DNA from: Alligator mississippiensis
Lineage: Eukaryota > Chordata > Crocodylia > Alligatoridae
Direction: 5' to 3'
DNA length: 64,000 nucleotides
NCBI RefSeq assembly: GCF_030867095.1
Contig: NC_081828.1
Coordinates: forward strand, 218,643,978-218,707,977
In this document: piece by piece, positions 54,861 through 64,000 of the stretch
How the letters are laid out: each line of letters opens with the position of its first letter
How positions within the stretch are numbered: position 1 is the first letter of the stretch
Position numbers and translations under genes: made by a program
Notes under the pieces: model-generated
Told to the model about the DNA's origin: nothing
What the model saw: the letters and a program-made list of their open reading frames with translations, nothing else
The model's database searches: none

Positions 54861-56137
54861 ATTTAGCATTTAGTCTCCCTCATGACACTAGAGGTAAGGG
54901 GCACACAATGAAATGTTTAAGAAGCAGGTTTTCTTTCTTTTTTTAAAGACAGATGTTTTTCTATACAACAGGACAGGTGCTCTTCCCTGTCTAAGCACAT
55001 CAGTCGATTTAGATGCCTGAAGATGTAGTTACACCTTACCCTTAGCACATGCTAACATCAAGGACTGTTACTTGGGGTTGAAGATGACATGTGCTTTCAT
55101 CGCTCGCACATGAAGGGCTCATACCCTGTCAGGTACACTGCTCTGACCTGCCTTGGAGGGCTGGTGAGTAGGGCCATGGCTAGGAGCCAAGTTGACTTTG
55201 TGTCTGCTAGTTTGCCTGCTCTCTGGGGCAGCATAGGTGGCCCAAATTTGAACCATTCCAGCCCCTGCCTGTCCAGATGGTGTCCTTGTTACCACCTCCT
55301 GGCCTGGATCAGACCCATTTCCCAATCCCTACCTACTTGGATAGGGTCCGTCACCCTGGACCAGGTTTGCAGCTCCCCTTCCACCTGGGATCAGGCCCAC
55401 CAAAGCCCAACGCCAACTCGGATTAGGCCCAACACCCAGGAGAGGGCTTGCAGCCCCCGTTTTCTGTCAGCCTACATTGGGCCCACCACCCACCACCCAG
55501 GATTGGGCCCTCCTGGAGAAGCTGGATCTGTGATAAGATACAGGACCTGTGCATGCAGTGGTTGTCCAGAGCGCAGACTCACTTCTCCTGATGCTCTCCA
55601 CAGAGGGGTGGGTTTTCTGGGTTGGTGGTGAGGTGTCTCTACAGCTGTGCCACCTCCCCCTAAAGCTGATCAGAGGCAGCCTACTTCTGCTGGGTGTGCC
55701 CCCAGGTGTAGTTGTGGCACCAGAGCCTCCCATAAACTGTTATTTAATGCCAGAGGAATGGGCTAGGCTGGTGCGAGAAGACAGATGTATCTCCTGTCTA
55801 GCGGGGAGTGGCATGCCTGATGTGTGCCTCTGCTTTGACAAAGGTGAACATGGTGACATCATCAGGGTGGTACAGGCTTTCTGTTTTTTGAAGAAAAGTC
55901 TTGGTCACCAATTATCTCCTCTCCTGGCTGATTTGATCCTGCACCTCAAGGGTGATGTTGAAGTCCTCAGCAAGGACCAAGCTCTCAGAAGGACTACAGT
56001 CGCTGAGATAATTTGGCATATATGAGGGCTCAGGGGATTGACACAGCTGGCTGCCGGCTGACAGAACTGTATCATCTCTGAGTTGTTGACACAGAAACTA
56101 GTCAGGGATGATCCAGGCTTAGTGATGACTATGTCCT
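54861..56137. other. Unassigned region with two unrecognised open frames
   Basis: A Pro/Thr-rich frame (55,089-55,631) overlies reiterated GGATCAGGCCCACC-like sequence at 55,290-55,510 and looks like minisatellite. A second frame (55,549-56,025) encodes MPEEWARLVREDRCISCLAG and a hydrophobic/charged tail, with no domain I know. I see no splice context that makes either a gene. Confidence 0.4.
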
Positions 56138-56335
56138 GTGATGGGTATTTCCCAGGCAGCTGGGCTTCCCTGGTTGCCATATGGGGCCAGGAGGGAATTC
56201 CTGCCCCACCTCTACCCTACTGCTGCATGTGTCAGTGACTTTTTAAGCCTCCATCAGAGGCACTGGTTGTTGGCTGCAGCCAAGACTGGGGACTGTGACT
56301 GGGCTGTGACAGTGTTCCTGCTGGGACTTAAGTAA
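56138..56335 (+). repeat. Repeat copy paired with 47,225-47,420
   Basis: GATGGGTATTTCCCAGGCAG, CCTGGTTGCCATATGGGGCC and CTGGGGACTGTGACTGGGCT match the LINE 3' UTR segment at 47.2 kb in order and orientation. This is probably the same LINE 3' UTR family. Confidence 0.65.
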
Positions 56336-56929
56336 GTAACAGTCTCCTCTCTGCTTCCCCAGGCACTTGGGATATTGGAGTCAGCACGTACAAGTTCTGG
56401 ATGGAAAAGGCCAGCCAGCACATTTGTTTTCTCTCTGTAACATTGCAGCAGCAGCTTTGTTCCTAACACTTGGTTCAGCCTTTTTTCCTCTAATTGTTGT
56501 AAAAGAGGCCAGAGGATTTCAAACACTACCTACCTTTGTTTTTCTGCATCACCTCAGAGAAGAAATGTCTTCCAGTGTCTCAAGATCAGACCAACTTCTG
56601 TGTCAGCTTCTGCTCACCTTGCAGCTCAGAGGGATGCTGGTGAATGGTGTATGCTTCTGTACAGTCTACGTTTCAGTGATCAAATGCATAAAAGATGTAC
56701 ACAGACTGTGCTGAAAACCAGTGAGTCACCTCAGGACCAAGGATAGCGCTAACATGGCCAATCCAGGGCTAAATCATTCTGGTTTTCTTATAATCTATGC
56801 TTTCCTCCCTCACTTAAAAGCTGATTTTTATGCTGAAAGTACTGTAAATCTTGTGGCCACTGATGCCCAAGGTGCCATCCATTTCTACATTCTCTACCAA
56901 GTCATTTTCTCTGTTTGTGAGTGGTATCT

Positions 56930-57350
56930 CAAGAAAAGCATGGCCCCTAGTTGGCCACTCCAACACTTGTAGCAGGAAGTTTTCCTAAACACCCTGCAAA
57001 ATCTTGCTGGGTTGCCTGTACACTGCTGTATTGCCCTCCCAGCAGATGTCAGGGGGATTGAAGTCCCTCATGAGAACAATCAATTGCCTGTGATTGGGAA
57101 ACTCTCGGTAGCTGTTTAAAGAAAGCCTGAGCCACCTCATCCTCCTGGTTTGGTGGTCTACAGCACAAAATCAACCTTGCTGCTCTCCCCTCTGACCCTA
57201 ACCCAGGGGTTTTCAATTGGCCTATGTCCAGTTTCATACTGGATCTCTGAGCAATCATGCAGATCTTTTACATCTAGCAGAACTCCTCCTCCTCTTCTCT
57301 CCTGCAAGTCCTGGTAAAAGCTGAATTATGGTGTATTCTGTTGTTGGAGT
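56930..57350 (-). mobile_element. L3/CR1-like endonuclease fragment
   Basis: Minus frame at 57,258-57,049 encodes ILCCRPPNQEDEVAQAFFKQ and LPRVSQSQAI, the CYRPPNQ-type endonuclease block. Further scraps are visible to 57,300. Truncated and old. Confidence 0.65.
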
Positions 57351-57941
57351 AGCTACATGGGCAGTGAGATGAATTTGTTCCTGTGCTTTTGGGATGTAAC
57401 AATTACAAATTCAGGCTACAGATTTATCTCTTGCCTCCTTTCTACCAGGGTGGTGGTAATTAAAGGGCCTGGACCTAGACACCTGCCCCTTAACTGAAGG
57501 GCCATGAAAGCGAAAGAGATTGCCGTTTCTGGGAAATGGTCTGAACAGAAAACACAGGCTGCTTCTGCTGGATGTTACTCAATTGCTTCTACCACTTCCA
57601 GCTTGGGTGGAGCACAACAAGGTCACCAGTGGATGTGAATGCACTAGCAGAAAGGCTTACAAGAACTTGCATGCTGATAATAAAGTGCATCTTCCTTTTC
57701 CTGACCTAGAGATTCAAATATCAAAACCAGGCTCAGAGCACAGTGGCTGGTTAACAGGGTGCTGCTTTTTCTATAGAAAGCAAAGTTTGTTGTGCTAAGA
57801 AATAGGCCTGAGGGGAACATACAGTATAAATTTCCACTTATCCCCACAGACAATGGAAAGGGTAAAGAGCACAGTGATGGGGAGCGCAGGGCATGTCTAG
57901 ACCAGGGAACCCAGGAGAGCTTCTGAGAGGCATACCTACCT

Positions 57942-58966
57942 TGTAGCAGGGCACTGTTGGTGCCTGCTACTTTAAGGGCAGTCAGGCAGCTACAAGATGC
58001 CTGATGGCAGGACCCATTTTGAGAACCCAGTATATAAAGGCTGCAGTTTACTGCTGCCAGGCCAGGCAGAAACATTATCTGGCTGAGCTGCAGCAAGAAC
58101 AACCGGGAGGTAAGGGCAAGAGTTGATGGAGATGGCTTGGGAGCTTTTGATCCTGGGCATGTCTTAAAACTGCACCCTGCTGAGAGTGAGTAGCCTGGTG
58201 GGGCTCCTAGTGGTATGGGAGCCCCCGGGAAATACCAGGCCAGTTATCACCCTGGTGAAAGGTGGGTCAGGGTGCCTTAAGAACTCCAGCTCCCACATCC
58301 CTGGTGGGTGAGATTGAGCAAGGGTGAGGCTAGGCTCACTGAGGAGCACTGAGGCAGGGTCCAGGTTGGTGGAGGGACCTATGGTGGCACTCAGACTCCA
58401 TCGTGGATGTCTGAGGCTGTATCAAGTAGCCAGCATGAAGCTCCAGGGGGGTGGGGCCCTGAGTCTTGGGGAGCTTTTAAGGAAGCTCCTGGGGCCAGGG
58501 GTAAGGGGATTGCCCAGGAAGAGCCTTGGGACAGGGCTCGGAGCCCCAAGAGTGTGGAAGGGGTTGGAGCCCTGAAAGTGTATGTGTGGGCTTGAGCCCA
58601 GTGTGTGGACCTGAGGCCCGGTGTATGTTGCTGTGTGTGTGTGTGTACAGAGTAAACCCAGTGTGAGGGTTCTGGGACCAGGAGCTCCGGTGGGGAGTGA
58701 GAGTCCCGGTGACACTTTGAAGCTTGGGTCCCAGTGCTAGCTAGCTGGAGGAAACACCTGTGAGGCTTGGGTTGTAATATAGGGGAGGAATGGAGCCATA
58801 GATAGTGCTCCCTGGCATTGGGATGGGTAAATGGGCAGCCTTCTGCTGGTGTAATATCTTAATCATTTTCCAACAAGGCATGGCAGTAGAGAGAGGTGGG
58901 CAGTTAGCTCAGAAACAGGTGGGTGGGCTAACATCTGACCAGCCCTGGGAAGGCCCACTTGTTACA
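57942..58966 (+). mobile_element. LTR related to family A
   Basis: Begins TGTAGCAGGGCACTG, has a TATA box TATATAAAGG at 58,031 and ends GTTACA. It is about 1,025 bp, the same size as the two family-A LTRs. Its last ~230 bases align with the end of the LTR at 28,794-29,811 (GAGGAATGGAGCCATAGATA; GGTGGGCAGTTAGCTCAGAA). No matching target duplication, no internal region. It is an older relative or has an altered edge. Confidence 0.65.
58625..58650. repeat. Short TG microsatellite
   Basis: GTGTGTGTGTGTG run within the LTR at 57.9-59.0 kb. Confidence 0.8.
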
Positions 58967-59204
58967 CCCCCCCACTGCTGCCACAAAATACAGGCCAGGG
59001 CCCAGGAATTAGGCCATCCCAAACTAGATGTACTCCCATGGCATTTAGTCTTTTTTTCAATAGGGTGGAGCTGAACTCTCTTGTGTCATTTTCATATGTC
59101 TGTTTATTGTATTCAATAGGAGCATACATGGTAATTCCATGATGTAACTGCAAGATAATCAAGCATGGTACCGAGCACACCCCCAGGCATTATCTGCTCA
59201 TAAT

Positions 59205-59890
59205 AGGGGAAATCACGGTGTGAGTTGGCAGCAATCCAATCCATCTTCAGATCCAGCCACTTGGGATGGCCATGATCTGATCCAGAGCTCCGGACCAGGT
59301 TTCTGCCTTGATCCTGCTGAAGCAGCTCCAAAGTTTCAGAGCTGCCTCCGGCAATAGGGTATAATGGAAGATGTATAACTTTGTAGTATTTTGTATAATT
59401 TGGATGAAACATGCAGGGTTAGTAGCCTCTGCTAAGAGCAAAAAGCCTGCCAAGTTTCAAGAAGATGGGTTCAGGGGTTTGGGGGTAACTGTACCACAAA
59501 TTCTTGAAAGCCAAACTCATGTCTCAGCTGTGTGTTACAACATGGGGATCAAAACTGCAGAGTTGGTAGCTCTTTCTGAAGCCACAAAGCCTGCCAAGAT
59601 TCAAGAAGATCTGTGCAGGGGTTGGGGGGGAACTGCAACCCAAATTCCTGAAAGGAAAACTCCTGTCACGGCTGTGTGTTACAACACAGGGGGGTCAAAA
59701 CTGCAGGGGTGGTAGCTCTTACCGAGGCCACAAAGCTTGCCAGATGTGAGTGTGTGTCCTAGACCAGGCCTGAGTGAGTGCTGCGCCCTGCCAGGCTGTG
59801 AGGCATGCCTGCCAGCTATGTGTGTCCTAGAGCAGGCCCGAGTGAGTGCTGAGCCCTGCTAGGCCACAAAGCCTGCCAGCTGTGTGTGTC
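59205..59890 (+). mobile_element. GGGCTG-type MITE with expanded tandem units
   Basis: A palindrome-rich part (about 59,230-59,340) and the hinge AATAGGGTATAATGGAAGAT are followed by units starting near 59,414, 59,558 and 59,704 (spacing 144 and 146 bases), each carrying TAGTAGCC/TGGTAGCTCTT, CCTGCCAAG and TGTGTTACAAC. A second short tandem (~70 bases, two copies of GTGTGTCCTAGA(C/G)CAGGCC) follows at 59,750-59,875. Confidence 0.65.
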
Positions 59891-60307
59891 TGTCTGGGGG
59901 AAGTCTGTTGTTTGGGGTCCTGCACCCCAAGCTGCTGACAGACAAACCTCAGGATGTGGGTGGGTGAGACTGTGTGTGTGTTAAGGTGTGCTCTTCCTGT
60001 CACTGGGGGTTCTGCATAATACAGCAGTGTGCCTCACTGAGGCCTCCTCCTCCCCTACAGTCTCACGACTGGTCCTCCGCTTTACATGGCAACAGGTAAA
60101 ATAAATTAACTGGCTCAACAGCAGGAGCATCAGCAGCAGCATCAAAGTTACCCAAACAGAACTGTCACAGAGCCTGTCATTTTATAAAGGAATTGACTGG
60201 AAGAAGTAACGATGCTGTGTTGTGTTGGAGATATGATGTTTTCATGGAGTGTGATGGCTTATCTTGTGTTTTTATACCTATGTGTGCATTATGAAAAAAA
60301 AGGAGTA

Positions 60308-60741
60308 CCATATTTTCATGCATATATCCCATGGGTTATACAAGATTTTGCAAAAAAAAATGGATGGGTGCAGGCTATGCATGGACTATTTTTCAAAAGC
60401 AGTCCGGGGCAGGGGGGTGGCAGTGTGAGTGGGCTGGGGGGGCCACGGTGGGGCCTGCTAGGCCCCAGTAGGTCAGGCTGCAAGGCATGTCAGGGTTGGG
60501 GCTGGGGCCAGGGGGTGGCACTGCGGGGGCCTGGGTGGGCTGGGCTGCGCTGCTGCCACGGGGACCGAGGTGGGCTGGACTGCACCACTGTCACCACCGT
60601 GGGGGCCAGGGCAGGCTGGGGGGTGCGGGGAATATAAGGATGTAGGCTATCCATGGAAAATTTTGTGAAAATGCAATTTTCTGCAGGTTATGCATGGGTG
60701 TGGGTTATATCCGTGTGTGGGCTATATGCGTGGAAATATGG
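60308..60741. mobile_element. TA-flanked MITE with near-perfect inverted ends
   Basis: Starts CCATATTTTCATGCATATAT and ends with its imperfect reverse complement (CCATATTTCCACGCATATAG inverted). Both sides are bordered by TA (60,306-60,307 and 60,742-60,743), as for Tc1/mariner-type elements. The interior is GC-rich and non-coding. From 59,891 to 60,300 nothing is recognised. Confidence 0.75.
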
Positions 60742-60744
60742 TAC

Positions 60745-60905
60745 TTGAAAAGAATATATCTTTGGAAGCTTTAGGGTTAAAAACCCCTTTGTCAGGCTGA
60801 GAAAGTACCTGCTGTTGATCCTGGATGGAAGGAATAGTAAAGAAGCCAGAAGCTGGCCTGGCCCACAATGCAAGCAAGAAAGCCAGTCAGTGAAAATGGA
60901 AATCA
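60745..60905 (-). repeat. Interspersed repeat, inverted partner of 41,240-41,430
   Basis: AAACCCCTTTGTCAGGCTGA, GGCCTGGCCCACAATGCAAG and AGCCAGTCAGTGAAAATGGA are reverse complements of landmarks at 41.25-41.38 kb. From 60,906 to 61,394 nothing is recognised. Confidence 0.65.
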
Positions 60906-61394
60906 AGGCATCAGGGTGGGAGGATTTGTGCCTCTCTGCACAGTGACAGATAACACTGGCTGGAAAACCACAACTGTCTTTTTGCAAAGTTTCCAAAACA
61001 AGTTTCCAAAAAAATAATTCAGAGAAATAAATTGAATTGTAATACTACTAATAATTGAATTGAATAGCTAAGCTAAACTAAGCTAAGTTAAGCTAAATCC
61101 TAACTACTCCTTTATAACACAAAAAAGCAGCAGACAGGTCTCAGTCTGAGCGTTCCTCTCTCACACAGCTGCTGACAGGAAATGAGCTGCAAAAGGCACA
61201 GAAGGGCTGCAAATAGGGGCTTTTAAACTTTTTTAATTCCCACCCCACAGACGCTGCCTTTGGAAAGGTAGCCAGGGAGAAATTCTTCTCATGGCTACCT
61301 ACAGATGTCAATCTTCCCATCCTCCCCTGCTCCCACTCTCCATTGCTCCCCAGCTCCCCCTCCCTCTTCTAATTCCCTCAAAATGGCCAAAGTG

Positions 61395-61885
61395 GCTCCA
61401 AATCAGGTGCTGCACTTCAGGAGGGATGCAGACAGCATTGAGAGGGTCCAGAGGAGGGGCACTCACATGATCAGGGGCAGCAGGGGAGCCCCTATGAGGA
61501 GAAGCTAAAGGACCTGAACCTGTTCAGCCTCCACAAGAGAAGGCTGAGGGTGGATCTAGTGGCCATTTACAAACTAGTCAGAAGGGACCAGCAGGCATTG
61601 GGGGAGTCCTTGTTCCCCTGAGCACTCCTAGGAGTGTTAAGAAATAACGGTCACAAGGTGGCAGAGGGTAGGTTCAAACTAGACATCAGGAGGCGATACT
61701 TCACTGTCAGGGCAGCTAGGATCTGGAACCAACTTGCAAGGGAAGTGGTGCTGGCTCCTACCCTGGGGGTCTTTAAGAGGAGGCTAGATGAAAACCTTGC
61801 TGGGGTCATTTGACCCCAGTACTCTTTCTTGCCATGGCAGGAGGTTGGACTTGATAATCTGTCAGTGTCCCTTCTGACCCGACTG
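61395..61885 (+). mobile_element. CR1 3' end
   Basis: GTGCTGCACTTCAGGAGGGA through TTCAGCCTCCACAAGAGAAG to GGAGGTTGGACTTGATAATC; same subfamily as 38.5-39.2 kb. A one-base deletion breaks the frame in the GQQGRPYEERL segment. The 3' tail is lost at the junction with the next CR1. Confidence 0.85.
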
Positions 61886-61889
61886 TCCC

Positions 61890-63573
61890 AGGGACAACGG
61901 GACTAGAGGGAGACCCCGGCCCACAGCCAGAGGAAATGCCTGCTTATGCTTTGCAGGAGGTGAGAGCAGTGGCGGCGTGCAGGCCGGGGAACCACCTGTG
62001 CGGCTTGTTAGCCGCACTTTCATACAGCTGGAGCGGAGTGACATCAGAGAGAGGCGCCGCTCGGCAGAAATAAAATGCGGCCCCGAAGGCAGAGGGGGCA
62101 TGCTGCGGGAGGACGTGAGGCCTGGAGGGAAGCCCGGGACCAGAACCGGGCACCCGCATGGGGCCTTTGCTGTGGGCCGAATAGGCTGCAGCAGCACCAG
62201 GAGTGGCGGAGGCTGGGAGAGCTGCGGCACCAAGGAAAAGCGGTGAAATTGATGAGGGAGCCGGCAGAGGCTCCAAGGAGGAACCCAGAGAGAGGGCCAG
62301 CTGGAACCACCGCTGAGGTAACCGGGGATAGAGCCAGCAGGAACCGCCGGTGAGGGAACCGGGGATAGAGCCGGCAAGAACTCCGGTGAGGGAACCGGGA
62401 TAGAGCCGGCAGGAACCACCGGTGAGGGAAACGGGTAAGTGCAGGCAGAGATGCCGGCGAGGGCGTCGGGAAAGAAGGCCGCAAGGGCAAAAGGGCCCTC
62501 GATGCACAGTCCTCAGGCCGGGGACAAGGAACGGAAGGTCTGCGACCAAAGGTGGCGTTGGCTGGGGTGTAGGGGAGGTCGGAGCCCCGTGAGAACCAGC
62601 CTAGGGGCGCGTTGGCACTGGAGGCCACAGAGAAGGGGACCCCCCTGCTGTGGGCCCAGCCGAGACCTCGGTTGGCAAGTTCCGGGGATCTGCCACCGGC
62701 TCCCGGGGCACCCTCCAGGAACCTTCCAGAGAGACGGGCAGATCTGGTTAGCCACCCGCTCGAGAGTTGCCCGAGAGTGCTTCCTGGATCAGAGGTGGGC
62801 ACACCGACCAACTATGAAAATATGGAACTGTGACTACTACTGCCAGGCCCTTCTTCCCCGGGAGGTGGAGGGTAGACCACGGTCTCCCTCCAGGACAAGG
62901 GAGGGCTCAAGGACCTCCCTTACTGTCCAGCCCAGGAGTTGGACCAAGGTGGTCAAGGGCCCCAAGGCCTGCTGCACCAAGGTCCCTGCCCCGCTAGAGC
63001 TTTGTAACAGGTTTTGCAGCCCCAGCAGAACCTGCTGAGTTGCCAGATCCCACAGGCAACACAGGCTCTACTGTAGCTAATGCCCCTATTCTCCCCAAGA
63101 CAAAACACAAAGTGTTTGTTGTGGGAGACTCCATCCTGATGGAGGCTGAGGGGGTAATCTGCCACCCTGACCTCTTAGCCTGGGAAGTGTACTGCTTCCA
63201 AGGAACCAGGATCTGAGACATTGCGGAGAAGATCCCTAAGCTCCTCCAGCCCACTGACCACTACCCTATGCTCCTTATCCATGTGGGCACCAATCACATG
63301 GATCGGAGCACTCTCAGCCAGGTCATGAAGTGCTACAGGGATGTGGGAGCAGGGCTACAGGGTCTGGGGGTGCAGGTGATGTTTTCTTTGATCCTCTCAG
63401 TCTTGGGCTATAGGCTGAGGAGGGAGAGGACGATCCAGGTAGTAAAGCAAAGACTGTGGTGCTGGTGTCTTTGGCAAGGATTTGGCTTCCATGGTCACAG
63501 TCTTCTCTTTGGTGAGAGAGGCAGTGAGCTGCTGGGAAGGGACAGCCTCCACCTCTCTCCAGTGGGGATGTGA
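61890..63573 (+). mobile_element. CR1 5' end: GC-rich leader, tandem repeats and ORF1
   Basis: The GC-rich leader (61,890-62,290) and four ~37-base tandem units (62,296-62,437) precede an ORF1 remnant. The open part at 62,439-63,038 is basic and Pro-rich (GRPRSPSRTREGS). The SGNH esterase domain follows: VVGDSILMEAEG (63,119, block I Ser), HVGTNHMDRS (63,283, block III Asn) and GRDSLHLSPVGM (63,540, the Asp-x-x-His block). One TGA at about 63,216 and at least one frame change break it. No ORF2 follows within the window; sequence after ~63,580 is different. Chicken and reptile CR1 ORF1 proteins are known to carry this esterase fold. Confidence 0.82.
62296..62437 (+). repeat. Four ~37-bp tandem units in the CR1 leader
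   Basis: The unit core AGCCGGCAGGAACC and CCGGTGAGGGAACCGGG repeats at 62,296, 62,333, 62,370 and 62,405 (spacing 37, 37, 35). Confidence 0.88.
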
Positions 63574-63579
63574 CAGCTA

Positions 63580-64000
63580 AAAAGCGTGCCTGTGTGATAA
63601 AGGTGCTTTCTGAAGGTCCTATGAAGATTAGACCAAGTGTTTTTCTGTATTTGTTTAGATATTAAGCTATATGTTGTTGTTAAAAGCCTAATTAAAATTT
63701 AAGATGTAGTGAGGCCTTGTATAAAGTAAGGCCTAGTAAATTTAGCAAAACCTTGAAGTAATAAGGCCCTGTGGCATAGTTAAAATTACCTTATCAAAGG
63801 AATGCAAGGCTTGTACTGCTATTGGTCAGTCTAGAGACAGTTGAAGTAAAAGGAATCTGAGTGGTTGTATGCTATCAGTACCATTCAGAAGCTATAAATT
63901 GGGTGGAGTATCTGGAAACCATTCAGAAGGAAGATACAGCTCTGTAAAAAGGATTAGTTAGCTGTTGCCTGGATGAGTGGGCCCATGGACCAGGAGCCCA
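63580..64000. other. Unassigned end of window
   Basis: AT-richer sequence replaces CR1 directly after ORF1. It carries TATAAATTGGG at about 63,893 and a TGTGATAAAGG start-like motif at 63,592. It might be the left part of another inserted element running off the window; I cannot support a family. Confidence 0.35.

Noticed and set aside
57942-58966. Target duplication for the third family-A-like LTR
   Set aside because: The five bases outside the proposed ends (TACCT and CCCCC) do not match, so the exact borders stay open.
62044-62811. 255-codon minus-strand frame
   Set aside because: Antisense of the CR1 leader and its tandem repeats; composition-driven.
1-64000. tRNA, rRNA and CRISPR features
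   Set aside because: No cloverleaf-type tRNA, rRNA segment or direct-repeat/spacer array was recognised on either strand.

Overview
The window is vertebrate nuclear DNA, most likely crocodilian. Introns have GT-AG borders, there are several CR1 LINE subfamilies whose 3' ends read TTCATAGATTCATAG or TCTATGAAATCTATGAAATG, and hAT, Harbinger, TA-flanked and GGGCTG-type DNA transposon remnants are dense. No bacterial features, tRNA or rRNA genes were recognised. The species assignment is inference from repeat style.

The host genes are a small GIMAP (immunity-associated GTPase, AIG1-type) cluster. (1) A broken GIMAP copy lies on the minus strand at 1,475-2,191. (2) A GIMAP1/2/5-like gene runs on the plus strand from an ATG at 16,446 to a stop at 19,429. 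It has a long, open, acidic candidate extra exon at 17,510-18,025 or later. (3) An apparently whole GIMAP7-like gene runs on the plus strand from an ATG at 48,707 to a stop at 52,729 in three coding exons that join in phase. Its first coding exon is only seven codons and encodes a predicted N-myristoylation signal. Copies 1 and 3 are inverted paralogues and share intron sequence as well as coding sequence. Family knowledge suggests membrane-associated GTPases of lymphocyte survival and homeostasis; nothing in the sequence shows expression.

The rest is mostly transposon-derived. 0.3-1.3 kb: solo LTR. 2.5-4 kb: LINE scraps. 4.3-6.6 kb: decayed hAT transposase. 6.6-11.2 kb: an old CR1 interrupted by two later CR1s, then a solo LTR. 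11.4-12.6 kb: GC-rich DNA element and a hAT MITE with perfect target duplication. 12.7-16.4 kb: mostly unassigned, one MITE. 16.4-19.4 kb: GIMAP gene 2. 19.7-23.4 kb: two CR1s against a Harbinger element. 23.5-25.8 kb: GGGCTG-type MITEs. 26.2-30.4 kb: CR1 pieces in opposed orientations, one carrying a solo LTR with target duplication. 32-34 kb and 39.3-40.15 kb: inverted copies of an LTR-type leader. 34.6-39.2 kb: CR1s and a Ty3/gypsy scrap. 40.1-43.4 kb: hAT end, repeats and a young CR1 almost identical to the one at 9 kb. 43.5-48.7 kb: mostly unassigned plus ancient LINE ends. 48.7-52.7 kb: GIMAP gene 3. 52.8-61.4 kb: DNA elements, LINE scraps and a third LTR. 61.4-63.6 kb: CR1 3' end, then a separate CR1 5' end with promoter-like tandem repeats and an ORF1 carrying an SGNH esterase domain.

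The most interesting points are the extra acidic exon of gene 2, the mini-exon lipid signal of gene 3, Charlie-type hAT elements just inside the first coding intron of both GIMAP genes, and a MITE family whose body carries ~145-bp tandem units.
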